Below are positions 1 to 6,051 of a stretch of 6,051 nucleotides of DNA, in pieces. Position 1 is the first letter of the stretch. Each line of letters begins with the position of its first letter. Both the position numbers and the translations under genes were made by a program. The notes under the pieces are model-generated. The model was not told the origin of the DNA and did not search any database. It was given only the letters and a program-made list of their open reading frames with translations. Where the stretch lies: assembly GCA_041180805.1 (NCBI GenBank), contig JBEGQX010000307.1, positions 1-6,051 on the forward strand, written 5' to 3'. The DNA comes from JBEGQX01 sp041180805 (lineage in GTDB: Bacteria; Planctomycetota; Planctomycetia; Gemmatales; Gemmataceae).

Positions 1-98
1 TGCCTATAGCCTGCGCCAATGGCCTCGTACACCAGTTGCGCGGTATCCTCGTTGGGTATTTTCCAAAGTCCAAGACCAACCATCGGTGGGGTGTTCAT
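1..98 (-). CDS. Aldo/keto reductase, N-terminal fragment (cut by the left window edge)
   Basis: Reading the minus strand from the ATG at 98-96 gives 32 complete codons that stay open to the window edge. The peptide starts MNTPPMVGLGLWKIPNEDTA and continues through AIGAGYR, and the next codon begins CA (His or Gln). GLGLWKI followed by a helix ending in AIxAGYR(H) is the first beta-alpha unit of NAD(P)H-dependent aldo/keto reductases, cytoplasmic enzymes that reduce aldehydes and ketones on a TIM barrel. The catalytic Asp, Tyr, Lys and His all lie beyond the window, so activity and substrate cannot be judged. The start is supported by the usual short lead before the GLG motif. Upstream in the same frame there is only a TTG before a stop near 146. 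A weak purine stretch (AGAAAG) sits 6 bases before the ATG. The gene lies 85 bases downstream of the ATPase gene on the same strand, so read-through or a separate promoter are both possible. Confidence 0.8.
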   Translation of the reverse strand, partial: MNTPPMVGLGLWKIPNEDTAQLVYEAIGAGYR

Positions 99-183
99 GA
101 AAATCTTTCTGTTCAAGGATAAAACCTGGCTGACAGCCTTTTGGTTCTATTCTTTGCTAAAAACGAAATAAAACAAGGTGACC
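99..183. other. Intergenic spacer between ATPase/DUF4143 and aldo/keto reductase genes
   Basis: This 85-base spacer is AT-rich compared with the flanking genes. It contains runs of T on the minus strand (around 150-180) and a short inverted repeat GGCT-GAC-AGCC at 128-138. The stem is only 4 bp, too weak to call a terminator. I could not find a convincing -35/-10 pair for the aldo/keto reductase gene, nor any small reading frame worth reporting. Confidence 0.5.
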
Positions 184-1335
184 CTAGGGCACCAACTCCT
201 TCAGGGTAATCATCTTTTCCATGGGTATCACATCCACTTTTTCATGAAGCGAATATTTTTTAGCACCCGGGTATACAATCCAGGCCTTTTCAAGTTTTAA
301 GTCGGCAAGTGCCACATGAAGTGACTTTGTCATTGTGGGGCTATCGGACAATTTAAACTCCAAACCCCAGGCTTTCCCATTTCGGAACAACATAAGATCC
401 AACTCCGCGCCGTTGTGTGTTCCCCAGAAATAGGCATCATGGCTGCCATACATGGCCAATGCCTGTTCAATGCCAAAGCCCTCCCAGGAAGCACCAGCCT
501 TTGGATGAAAAAGCAGCTCCTGCCTGGATCTCACACCTAGCAACTTGTGCAGGATTCCCGAGTCGCGAATATAAACCTTTGGGGCCTTTAGTTCTCGTTT
601 GCCCAAGTTGGCATGCCAGGGTTGCAATTTCCTGGCAACATAAGTTCCGCAAAGAAGATCTAGGTAATGTCTTGCCATGTTTTCAGAAGAGCCAATAGCC
701 CTTGCCAGTTCAGAACCATTCCAGACCTGCCCATGGTAATGGGAAAGCATGGTCCAGAAACGGCGCAGGGTTTCCGAGGGAGTGCGAATTCCCAGAAGGG
801 GAATGTCCTGTTCCAAAAAAGTGCGGGTAAAATTTTCCCGCCAGCGAAGGCTGGCCGCTTCATCCTCCGCAAGGAATGATCTGGGAAATCCACCCCGAAC
901 CCACAAGGCTTCCAAGGATGGAACACCGGTTTCCGAAAGGTTGAATCCCTGAAGGTCAAAAAAACCGACTCTGCCTGCCAGGGATTGCGAAACACCCCGG
1001 ACAATGTCTGGGCTGGCACTGCCAAGGATCAGGAACCGTGCGGGTGTTCCAGTCCGATCCGCCAGTGGACGCAAAGCACTGAAAAGTTCAGGCCTGCGTT
1101 GTATTTCATCAATAACAACCGTGCCCCGCAAAGGACCCAGGGCTAGGGCAGGGTTTTCCAGCGCGGTTCGATCGGCAGTATTTTCCAGGTCAAACCAGTG
1201 GGTCTGCCTTTCCCGTGAGACAACCTGGCCCGCCAGGGTGCTTTTTCCAGACTGCCTTGGACCCAAAAGCGCGGCAACCGGGTTTTCCCGGATGGTGCGT
1301 TTCAATGTCTGCAAAGCCAGCTTGCGATGGATCAT
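184..1335 (-). CDS. AAA ATPase with DUF4143 C-terminal region
   Basis: A predicted cytoplasmic ATPase of 383 residues, counted from the ATG at 1335-1333. The N-terminal half is an AAA_14-type P-loop domain: Walker A GPRQSGKST at residues 25-33, Walker B VVIDE at 73-77, a sensor-like strand ending LGSAS near 104-108, and the family's SLAGR at 118-122. A winged-helix-like middle (WNGSELARAIG, near 203-213) leads into the DUF4143 region. That ends with AELDLML and GLEFK, with Asp313, Glu326 and Lys328 spaced like the active site of PD-(D/E)XK nucleases. The frame is also open to an ATG at 1383, which would add 16 residues. I prefer the internal Met because family members usually begin MIxRxL close to this point, because neither ATG has a well-spaced ribosome site, and because a TATAAT lies 6 bases before the internal ATG. 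Family length is about 380-430 residues, so the gene looks complete. The role of these ATPases is not established. They are widespread, patchily distributed and often present in several copies per genome. Confidence 0.9.
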   Translation of the reverse strand: MIHRKLALQTLKRTIRENPVAALLGPRQSGKSTLAGQVVSRERQTHWFDLENTADRTALENPALALGPLRGTVVIDEIQRRPELFSALRPLADRTGTPARFLILGSASPDIVRGVSQSLAGRVGFFDLQGFNLSETGVPSLEALWVRGGFPRSFLAEDEAASLRWRENFTRTFLEQDIPLLGIRTPSETLRRFWTMLSHYHGQVWNGSELARAIGSSENMARHYLDLLCGTYVARKLQPWHANLGKRELKAPKVYIRDSGILHKLLGVRSRQELLFHPKAGASWEGFGIEQALAMYGSHDAYFWGTHNGAELDLMLFRNGKAWGLEFKLSDSPTMTKSLHVALADLKLEKAWIVYPGAKKYSLHEKVDVIPMEKMITLKELVP

Positions 1336-1341
1336 GCCCTT

Positions 1342-1369
1342 ATTATATCCATGAAATTTCGCAATGCAA
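1342..1369 (-). promoter_or_regulatory. Candidate promoter for the ATPase/DUF4143 gene
   Basis: On the minus strand a perfect TATAAT (1347-1342) is preceded by TTGCAT (1369-1364, three of six matches to TTGACA) at a 16-base spacing. A start about 7 bases after the -10 box would fall at or next to the A of the ATG at 1335, giving a leaderless or nearly leaderless message. The -10 match is seen directly. That it works as a promoter is inference, and some bacteria of this group have divergent promoter preferences. Confidence 0.4.
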
Positions 1370-1386
1370 TTGCTCTTTTTCATGGA
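1348..1386. repeat. Symmetric nested inverted repeat (possible operator or RNA hairpin)
   Basis: The outer arms TCCATGAAA (1348-1356) and TTTCATGGA (1378-1386) are perfect 9-bp inverted copies. Inside, after exactly 4 unpaired bases on each side, lie the inner arms GCAAT (1361-1365) and ATTGC (1369-1373) around a 3-base centre. The whole 39 bases are symmetric about position 1367. It spans the gap after the DUF1501 gene, overlaps the candidate -35 and spacer, and ends next to the TATAAT. There is no T tract after it on either strand, so it does not look like a standard terminator. A dyad operator for repression of the ATPase gene, or a hairpin at the end of the upstream operon's message, are the likely readings. 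Confidence 0.6.
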
Positions 1387-1421
1387 TCAATTTCGGTGGC
1401 AGGACCCTTGCGGGGTACCCA

Positions 1422-2807
1422 TCATGCCAGCAGTTCACCAACCACACGGCCATGGACATCTGTCAGGCGGTGGTCACGGCCGCCGTGCCGGAAAGTCAGC
1501 TTTTCATGATCAATACCCAACTGATGCAGCAGGGTCGCATGAATGTCATGTATGTTCAAGGGATTGGCAACTACGGAATTCCCAAACTCATCGGTTTCAC
1601 CAAAGGCAAAGCCGCCTTTGAAACCCCCGCCTGCCATGAAAATACTGTAGCCATTCACATGATGGTCACGGCCGGCGTTAGCGCTGATTGCAGGGGTATG
1701 GGGTGTGCGCCCCATCTCACCGGCCCAAAGAACGATGGTTTCATCGAGTAAGCCGCGTTGTTCCAAATCAAGAATCAGCGCGGCAACAGATTGCTCGGTA
1801 ATGCGCGCATTCTTCTCGTGGTTTTGCTTCAAAAGACCGTGTTGATCCCACGGGGAATTGTTGCCATCAAAGCTGGGGCAGGTGATCTCCACAAAACGCA
1901 CTCCAGCTTCAATCATCCTGCGGGCGCGAAGAGCCTGCAGGGCATAAAGCTGCTGGTGCGTATCGGAAGAATCCAAACCGTACAACTTCCGAATATGGGC
2001 GGGCTCGTTGCGAATTTCTGTAATTTCAGGGACCGCAGCCTGCATGCGAAAGGCAGTCTCGTAATTTGCCACGGCACTTTCGATCACCCGCTGGTCGGAA
2101 CTAAGTCTGGCGAAATTCGCATCCTGTTGGGAAAGAAGTGCAAGCTTGCGTTTTTGGTTGCGAATGTCATCCTGACCGGCAATATTATCAACCGGTACTC
2201 CCTTGGCACGGACCATGGTTGCCTGATTACTGGCCGGAAGAAAAGAACTGCCAAAGTTTTCCAGCCCACCGTTGGGAACCCAATCATTATTCAAAACCAC
2301 ATATCCGGGAAGGTTATTATTCTCGGTTCCCAAACCATGGGAAATCCAAGCTCCGAAGCTGGGGGCCTGGCCAATAATCCGGCCGGTGTGCAGTAAAAGG
2401 TTCTGCTGGCCGTGCAGCGGAAGTTCACCCACCATGCTTCGTACCACGCAAAGCTTATCTGCCACGCCTGCGATATGTGGAAAGAGATCGCTTACCCAGA
2501 GGCCGCTTTTACCCCTTTGGCTAAAATTCCATGGGCTGCCAAACCAGACCCGATTTGCAGAGGATTGGGAACGCTTGGTGACCGCGCTTTCACCAATTGC
2601 CTTGCCCTGATGCTGCTTCAGCATGGGCTTGGGGTCAAAGGTATCCACATGGCTGGGTCCGCCATCCATAAAGCAGAAAATAATATTTTTGGCCTTTGCT
2701 GGATGGTTAGGCCTGGTGGCGGCATTCCCCAGAACCTTCCAGGCAAGCCATCCAAAGCCAGCCGAGCTTCGCACAAGAAAATCACGCCGTGGGATGAAGT
2801 CTCTCAT
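1422..2807 (-). CDS. DUF1501 protein, twin-arginine exported, phosphatase/sulfatase-like fold
   Basis: A complete 461-residue protein of the DUF1501 family (PF07394), which belongs to the alkaline-phosphatase/sulfatase-like superfamily and has no established reaction. Residues 1-30 form a Tat signal: PRRDFLV at 6-12 (twin Arg 7-8), then a mild hydrophobic stretch (GFGWLAWKVLG). Family motifs follow in order: MDGGPSHVDTFDPKP (47-61), WDQHG (320-324), GEMGRTP (363-369), GRDHH (379-383) and HDIHATLLHQLGID (420-433), with a final FRHGGRDHRL (439-448). The repeated Asp and His residues are those expected to bind metal in this fold. The start is fixed by the 4-base ATGA overlap with the upstream PSD1-family gene and by the position of the Tat motif; a GGAG lies too far upstream to decide it. 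Length is normal for the family, with no truncation or frameshift. Export in a folded state to the periplasm is predicted. Partnership with the PSD1-family protein is inferred from the recurrent pairing of these families. Confidence is high for the family and low for function. Confidence 0.95.
   Translation of the reverse strand: MRDFIPRRDFLVRSSAGFGWLAWKVLGNAATRPNHPAKAKNIIFCFMDGGPSHVDTFDPKPMLKQHQGKAIGESAVTKRSQSSANRVWFGSPWNFSQRGKSGLWVSDLFPHIAGVADKLCVVRSMVGELPLHGQQNLLLHTGRIIGQAPSFGAWISHGLGTENNNLPGYVVLNNDWVPNGGLENFGSSFLPASNQATMVRAKGVPVDNIAGQDDIRNQKRKLALLSQQDANFARLSSDQRVIESAVANYETAFRMQAAVPEITEIRNEPAHIRKLYGLDSSDTHQQLYALQALRARRMIEAGVRFVEITCPSFDGNNSPWDQHGLLKQNHEKNARITEQSVAALILDLEQRGLLDETIVLWAGEMGRTPHTPAISANAGRDHHVNGYSIFMAGGGFKGGFAFGETDEFGNSVVANPLNIHDIHATLLHQLGIDHEKLTFRHGGRDHRLTDVHGRVVGELLA
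2804..2807 (-). promoter_or_regulatory. ATGA stop/start overlap (translational coupling site)
   Basis: On the minus strand the bases read ATGA. The ATG (2807-2805) opens the DUF1501 gene and the TGA (2806-2804) closes the PSD1-family gene. The nearest purine-rich stretch, GGAG at 2825-2822, is about 14 bases before the ATG, longer than usual. Re-initiation by ribosomes finishing the upstream gene is therefore the likely way the second gene is translated, which would tie the two protein levels together. Confidence 0.75.
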
Positions 2808-5800
2808 CGGTAGTACATGAACTCCTTCGTGTTGAAGAAGATGTGGGCCAGATGCTGCCAGGCCGCCGGATTTCTGTCATGATCACCCTGGGAAGGTTCA
2901 CTGAATTCGAGAAGGGCCTTCTGCCAGCGTTGCAACTCTTGGGCATTTGGCCACCTGCCGAAGGCCTCCAGGAACATCACCCGTATTCTCTGTGCGGAAT
3001 CGGGGTGACTCTCGCCAAGAATACGTGTCGCCCAGTGCTTAGCCATCGCATGCACAAAGGGGTCATTCATCATGATCAATGCCTGAGAGGGAACGTTCGT
3101 CATATCCCTGCGCCCGGTGGGCAATTTCAGGTCTGGCAGGTTGAACCCCACCAGGAACTTCGGTGGATCCATGATGGACATCTGCAAATAAATGGACCTT
3201 CGGCCATCGCCATCCAAGGGGCCGCTGAACAATCGCTTCGCTGGATCCTCAACAGTACGGTAGGGAAGGACGGGCCTGCCATACAATTTGGAATCCAACC
3301 TGCCGGAAACGGCAAGCAGGGCATCGCGAATGGCCTCGGCCTCGAGCCTGCGGGTTGGGTAATGGTGCAGCAACCGATTGGAAGGGTCTTTCTCCCGGGC
3401 CAGTGCGTGGGCATCACCGCCCTGCCTGAATGCCTGGCTAAGCACCATGCGCCTTACCAGTTTTCTGGTGGACCAGCCTTCCCGGATAAATTGCCGGGCA
3501 AGGTAATCCAACAGTTCAGGGTGGGATGGTTTTTCGCCCAGCCTGCCAAAGTCATCCGGGGTGGCTACCAGACCGGTTCCAAAGATCCATTGCCAGACCC
3601 TGTTCACATACACTCGCGAGGTTACCGGATGCTCTGGTGCCGTTAGTGCGTCTGCAAGTTCCAGCCTGCCGCTTCCATTACTTCGTGCAACCCCATTGGT
3701 GCCCGCGAACATCTGGAGAAAATCCGGATGGATGGCCTGACCCAGAACATCCACATTTCCGCGAATGTTCAGCGGGTAATTGGCTCTGGTGGTTTCCCTT
3801 TCATCCATGCTGTTGACAGTCCGTGGAAATGCCATCGATGCCTCCACAGCACGATATTCCGCCAGGTATCCGGCAAGCTTGCTGTTACCATCCGCCCGGT
3901 TCACCAGCAAACCATGCGACAACATCCAGTCCAACATTGCCGCATCCCCGGGCTGGCAACTGTTCCGGCACCATCGTTTAACAGCGCCTTCCAGCCATTG
4001 CTCTGCCTGTTTCCATGCGGCGGCATCGGTGTCGGGGGCAGGTTCCTCAAACAAACCGGAAAACATCGAAAGATCCTTCTGCGGCGCGCCTGCCACATCG
4101 TGAGATGCAATACCGGTAATGCTAATCCAGCTACGCTTGTCATAACCGAAGTCATTGCTTTTCAGCCCGGCAGCCAATCCTGTTCTGGGCGGGAAGTTCG
4201 GATTCAGCGAGCAGGTCGCAAACTCCACCGTCACCTGCTGCACACCATTCTTCAGGCTGGCATCGGAGAAGGTTTTCCACTGCGGCGATGGATTGTTCAG
4301 GAAAGTCACGGTCTCATTCTGAAATGCGTGATCATCCATGACCAAATAGCCACCAAACTCGCCCCCGCTGATTTGCACACTTAAAAATTTGCCCGCCACC
4401 TGGTGTTCGGGCGGCATTCGCAAAGCACCGGGCAACTTCGAGGAAAGGGCATGCGTGTGGAAGCCCCGGGGCAAAAGGGTTGCCAATACCTTTTCCCCAT
4501 CCAGTGAGATTCGCGGTGTGGCCTCGGTTGTGTATCCATGTTCAAAGCCGGCACCCTCGGTCACCCAGCCGGGGGGAAGCACAGCCATACTGCCATCTGC
4601 CAGCCATTTAAAATTCCTGTTCGCAAGCTTGCGCTGATCGCGGGTCTTTAGCCATTCCTGCCGGGCTTCATTCCATGCCGCCCGTGCACCTTTCTCATGC
4701 CTGCCCATTTGCAGCAGGGGAAAGGTCACTTCATCGATAGTGGGCTTTGCCTTGGAAACATCCCCCAGGGCCGCCAATATTTTTTCACGAGGAATACTTA
4801 CACCACCCCAGAGGGAAGCCATCTCACGATGGATCGAATCCCTCAGTGTTTTCAAACGATGGATCGCCTGTTCATGGTTGGCTGGCGCATCCACCACGCG
4901 GGATGTCCACCGGGGGGTGGTGAACACGGCGGCAAGCGCGTAATAATCCCTCTGCGAAACCGCTTCCAGCTTGTGATCGTGACAGCGGGCACAAGCCACG
5001 GTGGTTGCCAGGAAAGCCTTCGAGAACGCATCAATCTTGTTGTTCACCATCTCCTGATGAATGCCGTTAAACATCAGGCTGCTACCATGGCGATGTTCAC
5101 CCATGTGATAGAACATGGGTCCGATAAGATTCTCCTGGGTTTGTGATTTGGGGTGAATTCTGGGCGAAGCTATCAAGTCGCCTGCAATCTGCTCGCGCAG
5201 CAGTTGGTCAAAGCCAATGTCATCGTTAAAGGCACGAACTAAATAATCCCGATATTCAAAAGCTCCCTTGGCTGGGTTATCCCATTCGTATCCATAGGTA
5301 TCTGTATAACGAACCACATCCATCCAATGGCGGGCAAAATGTTCGCCAAAATTCGGGCTTTGCAGCAGCCGGTCCACAACCTTTTCATAGGAAGTGCCAT
5401 CCGGTGCCTGAAGAAAATCTTTTACCTCGGAGGGTTTTGGAGGCAGACCAGTAAGAACAAAGTAAAGCCTTCGCAACAGCACTTCCGGACTGGCAGGGGG
5501 GGCGGGCTGCAATTGATTCCTGTCCAAGGCTGACCTTATAAAACGGTCGATGGGTTCACCAGACCATTCAGCATTCTGGACCATGGGTGGCAACACCGTG
5601 ACCATGGGCTTCAGGCTCCACCAATCGAGCCTTTTCTTGAACTCGGCATCCCACGCATCCTGTGTTGCAAGTTCTTTGCTTTTTTCCGGTGACTTTATCA
5701 CCCGTGGATCTTTGGCCCCCAATCGTATCCATTCCTTGAATACTTCTATTTCCGCGGATGGCAGCATCCCCTTGGGTGGCATCTTGAGATCCACCTCCGC

Positions 5801-6051
5801 ATGACCAAGGGCTTTTATGAATAGGCTTGCTTCCGGCTTACCCGGAACGATGGAAGGCCCGCTTTCGCCACCCTTTTCCCAACCCGATTTGGAATCAAGT
5901 GACAGGCCACCTCTGATCTTCTTTTCATGCGAATGGCATTCGTAGCAGCGTGCCTTCAGAAGGGCTTCCACTTTGGAAAAAACCTCATCGGCTCGAGCAA
6001 TGGCAAAAGTGCCCACAAGAAGCAACAGCATAACCAGGGTCAATCGAATGT
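2804..6051 (-). CDS. PSCyt1-PSCyt2-PSD1 (DUF1549/DUF1553) exported cytochrome-c-type protein; start lies at or beyond the right edge
   Basis: Residues are numbered from the TTG at 6043-6041, giving 1079 residues. A hydrophobic stretch ending AIARA, with likely cleavage after Ala18, marks a Sec signal peptide. Domains in order: PSCyt1 (PF07635, about 20-113) with heme motif CYECH (33-37) and a candidate axial Met88 in KMPP; PSCyt2/DUF1549 (PF07583, about 160-378) with a second motif CARCH (351-355) followed by DHK and DYYAL; a helical linker (about 395-475); a beta-rich segment (about 478-650) that I cannot assign; and PSD1/DUF1553 (PF07587, about 790-1045) with TSRVYVNRVWQWIFG, DDFGRLGEKPSHPELLDYLA and a later NVPSQALIMMNDP. 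The TTG is probably not the true start. The frame stays open upstream (Ile-Arg before the Leu codon), and without that Arg the signal peptide has no basic residue, so I extend the call to the edge. The protein is predicted to act outside the cytoplasm with covalent heme. Its redox partner and substrate are unknown. It is the first visible gene of the operon with DUF1501. Confidence 0.93.
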   Translation of the reverse strand, partial: IRLTLVMLLLLVGTFAIARADEVFSKVEALLKARCYECHSHEKKIRGGLSLDSKSGWEKGGESGPSIVPGKPEASLFIKALGHAEVDLKMPPKGMLPSAEIEVFKEWIRLGAKDPRVIKSPEKSKELATQDAWDAEFKKRLDWWSLKPMVTVLPPMVQNAEWSGEPIDRFIRSALDRNQLQPAPPASPEVLLRRLYFVLTGLPPKPSEVKDFLQAPDGTSYEKVVDRLLQSPNFGEHFARHWMDVVRYTDTYGYEWDNPAKGAFEYRDYLVRAFNDDIGFDQLLREQIAGDLIASPRIHPKSQTQENLIGPMFYHMGEHRHGSSLMFNGIHQEMVNNKIDAFSKAFLATTVACARCHDHKLEAVSQRDYYALAAVFTTPRWTSRVVDAPANHEQAIHRLKTLRDSIHREMASLWGGVSIPREKILAALGDVSKAKPTIDEVTFPLLQMGRHEKGARAAWNEARQEWLKTRDQRKLANRNFKWLADGSMAVLPPGWVTEGAGFEHGYTTEATPRISLDGEKVLATLLPRGFHTHALSSKLPGALRMPPEHQVAGKFLSVQISGGEFGGYLVMDDHAFQNETVTFLNNPSPQWKTFSDASLKNGVQQVTVEFATCSLNPNFPPRTGLAAGLKSNDFGYDKRSWISITGIASHDVAGAPQKDLSMFSGLFEEPAPDTDAAAWKQAEQWLEGAVKRWCRNSCQPGDAAMLDWMLSHGLLVNRADGNSKLAGYLAEYRAVEASMAFPRTVNSMDERETTRANYPLNIRGNVDVLGQAIHPDFLQMFAGTNGVARSNGSGRLELADALTAPEHPVTSRVYVNRVWQWIFGTGLVATPDDFGRLGEKPSHPELLDYLARQFIREGWSTRKLVRRMVLSQAFRQGGDAHALAREKDPSNRLLHHYPTRRLEAEAIRDALLAVSGRLDSKLYGRPVLPYRTVEDPAKRLFSGPLDGDGRRSIYLQMSIMDPPKFLVGFNLPDLKLPTGRRDMTNVPSQALIMMNDPFVHAMAKHWATRILGESHPDSAQRIRVMFLEAFGRWPNAQELQRWQKALLEFSEPSQGDHDRNPAAWQHLAHIFFNTKEFMYYR
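5975..6051 (-). other. Sec signal peptide coding region of the PSD1-family protein
   Basis: Downstream of an Arg codon (6046-6044) the frame encodes LTLVMLLLLVGTFAIARA and then Asp-Glu. This is a basic n-region, a Leu/Val-rich h-region and an A-R-A site typical of signal peptidase I. The initiator Met is not visible in a convincing place: Met5 (6031-6029) would leave no basic n-region. The real start is therefore expected within a few codons beyond the window. Confidence 0.7.

Noticed and set aside
94..101. Palindrome TTCATGAA, also present at 241-248, as a regulatory repeat
   Set aside because: It is only 8 bases, one copy lies inside a coding region, and two copies in a window this size can arise by chance.
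128..142. Hairpin GGCT-GAC-AGCC followed by TTTT on the plus strand, as a terminator
   Set aside because: The stem is only 4 bp with a 3-base loop, and no plus-strand gene lies upstream for it to terminate. On the minus strand the T stretch is not adjacent.
1387..1421. Short dyads (GGGTACCC and ACCC/GGGT) after the DUF1501 stop, as a terminator
   Set aside because: The stems are about 4 bp and no T tract follows, so there is no support for an intrinsic terminator here.
1758..2396. Plus-strand open frame of 212 codons opposite the DUF1501 gene
   Set aside because: It lies wholly antisense to a gene with clear family motifs, its translation shows no recognisable domain, and other long frames on this strand behave the same way.
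2843..3646. Plus-strand open frame of 267 codons opposite the PSD1 domain
   Set aside because: The opposite strand encodes the well-conserved DUF1553 region. The plus-strand peptide has no recognisable family and is best explained as a codon-usage shadow.
3728..4384. Plus-strand open frame of 218 codons opposite the PSD1-family gene
   Set aside because: Same reason: antisense to a real gene, no domain, no ribosome site or operon context.
5496..5502. Run of seven G (plus strand) as a slippage or frameshift site
   Set aside because: The frame continues through it without interruption and the protein matches its family on both sides, so there is no sign of programmed or accidental frameshifting.

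Overview
The window holds four genes, all on the minus strand, so transcription runs from high to low coordinates. In order they are: a large exported cytochrome-c-type protein of the PSCyt1/PSCyt2/PSD1 family (2804 to the right edge), a DUF1501 protein (1422-2807), an AAA ATPase with a DUF4143 C-terminal region (184-1335), and the first 32 codons of an aldo/keto reductase (1-98, cut by the left edge). No RNA gene, CRISPR array or insertion sequence is visible.

The PSD1-family plus DUF1501 pair is a hallmark of Planctomycetota and is also common in Verrucomicrobiota and relatives. I therefore infer a chromosome from that superphylum, most likely a planctomycete. The sequence alone does not settle genus or species.

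Right part (1422-6051): a tight two-gene operon. The stop of the PSD1 gene and the start of the DUF1501 gene overlap as ATGA, which suggests translational coupling. The first protein has a Sec-type signal and two CxxCH motifs. The second has a twin-arginine signal and the metal-ligand-like motifs of a phosphatase/sulfatase-fold family. Both should act outside the cytoplasm, probably on the same substrate or in the same complex, but the biochemical function of the pair is not established.

Left part (1-1421): the ATPase/DUF4143 gene follows after a short gap and is cytoplasmic. The gap and the first codons of its longest reading frame contain a symmetric nested inverted repeat (1348-1386) next to a perfect TATAAT (1342-1347). 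That placement suggests the gene has its own, possibly repressed, promoter and perhaps a leaderless message starting at an internal Met. The aldo/keto reductase begins 85 bases further on. No functional tie between the ATPase and its neighbours is apparent.

I see no clear new defence or mobile system. The most interesting points are the two-route exported redox/hydrolase-like pair, the nested inverted repeat at the ATPase promoter, and the nuclease-like residues in the DUF4143 region.
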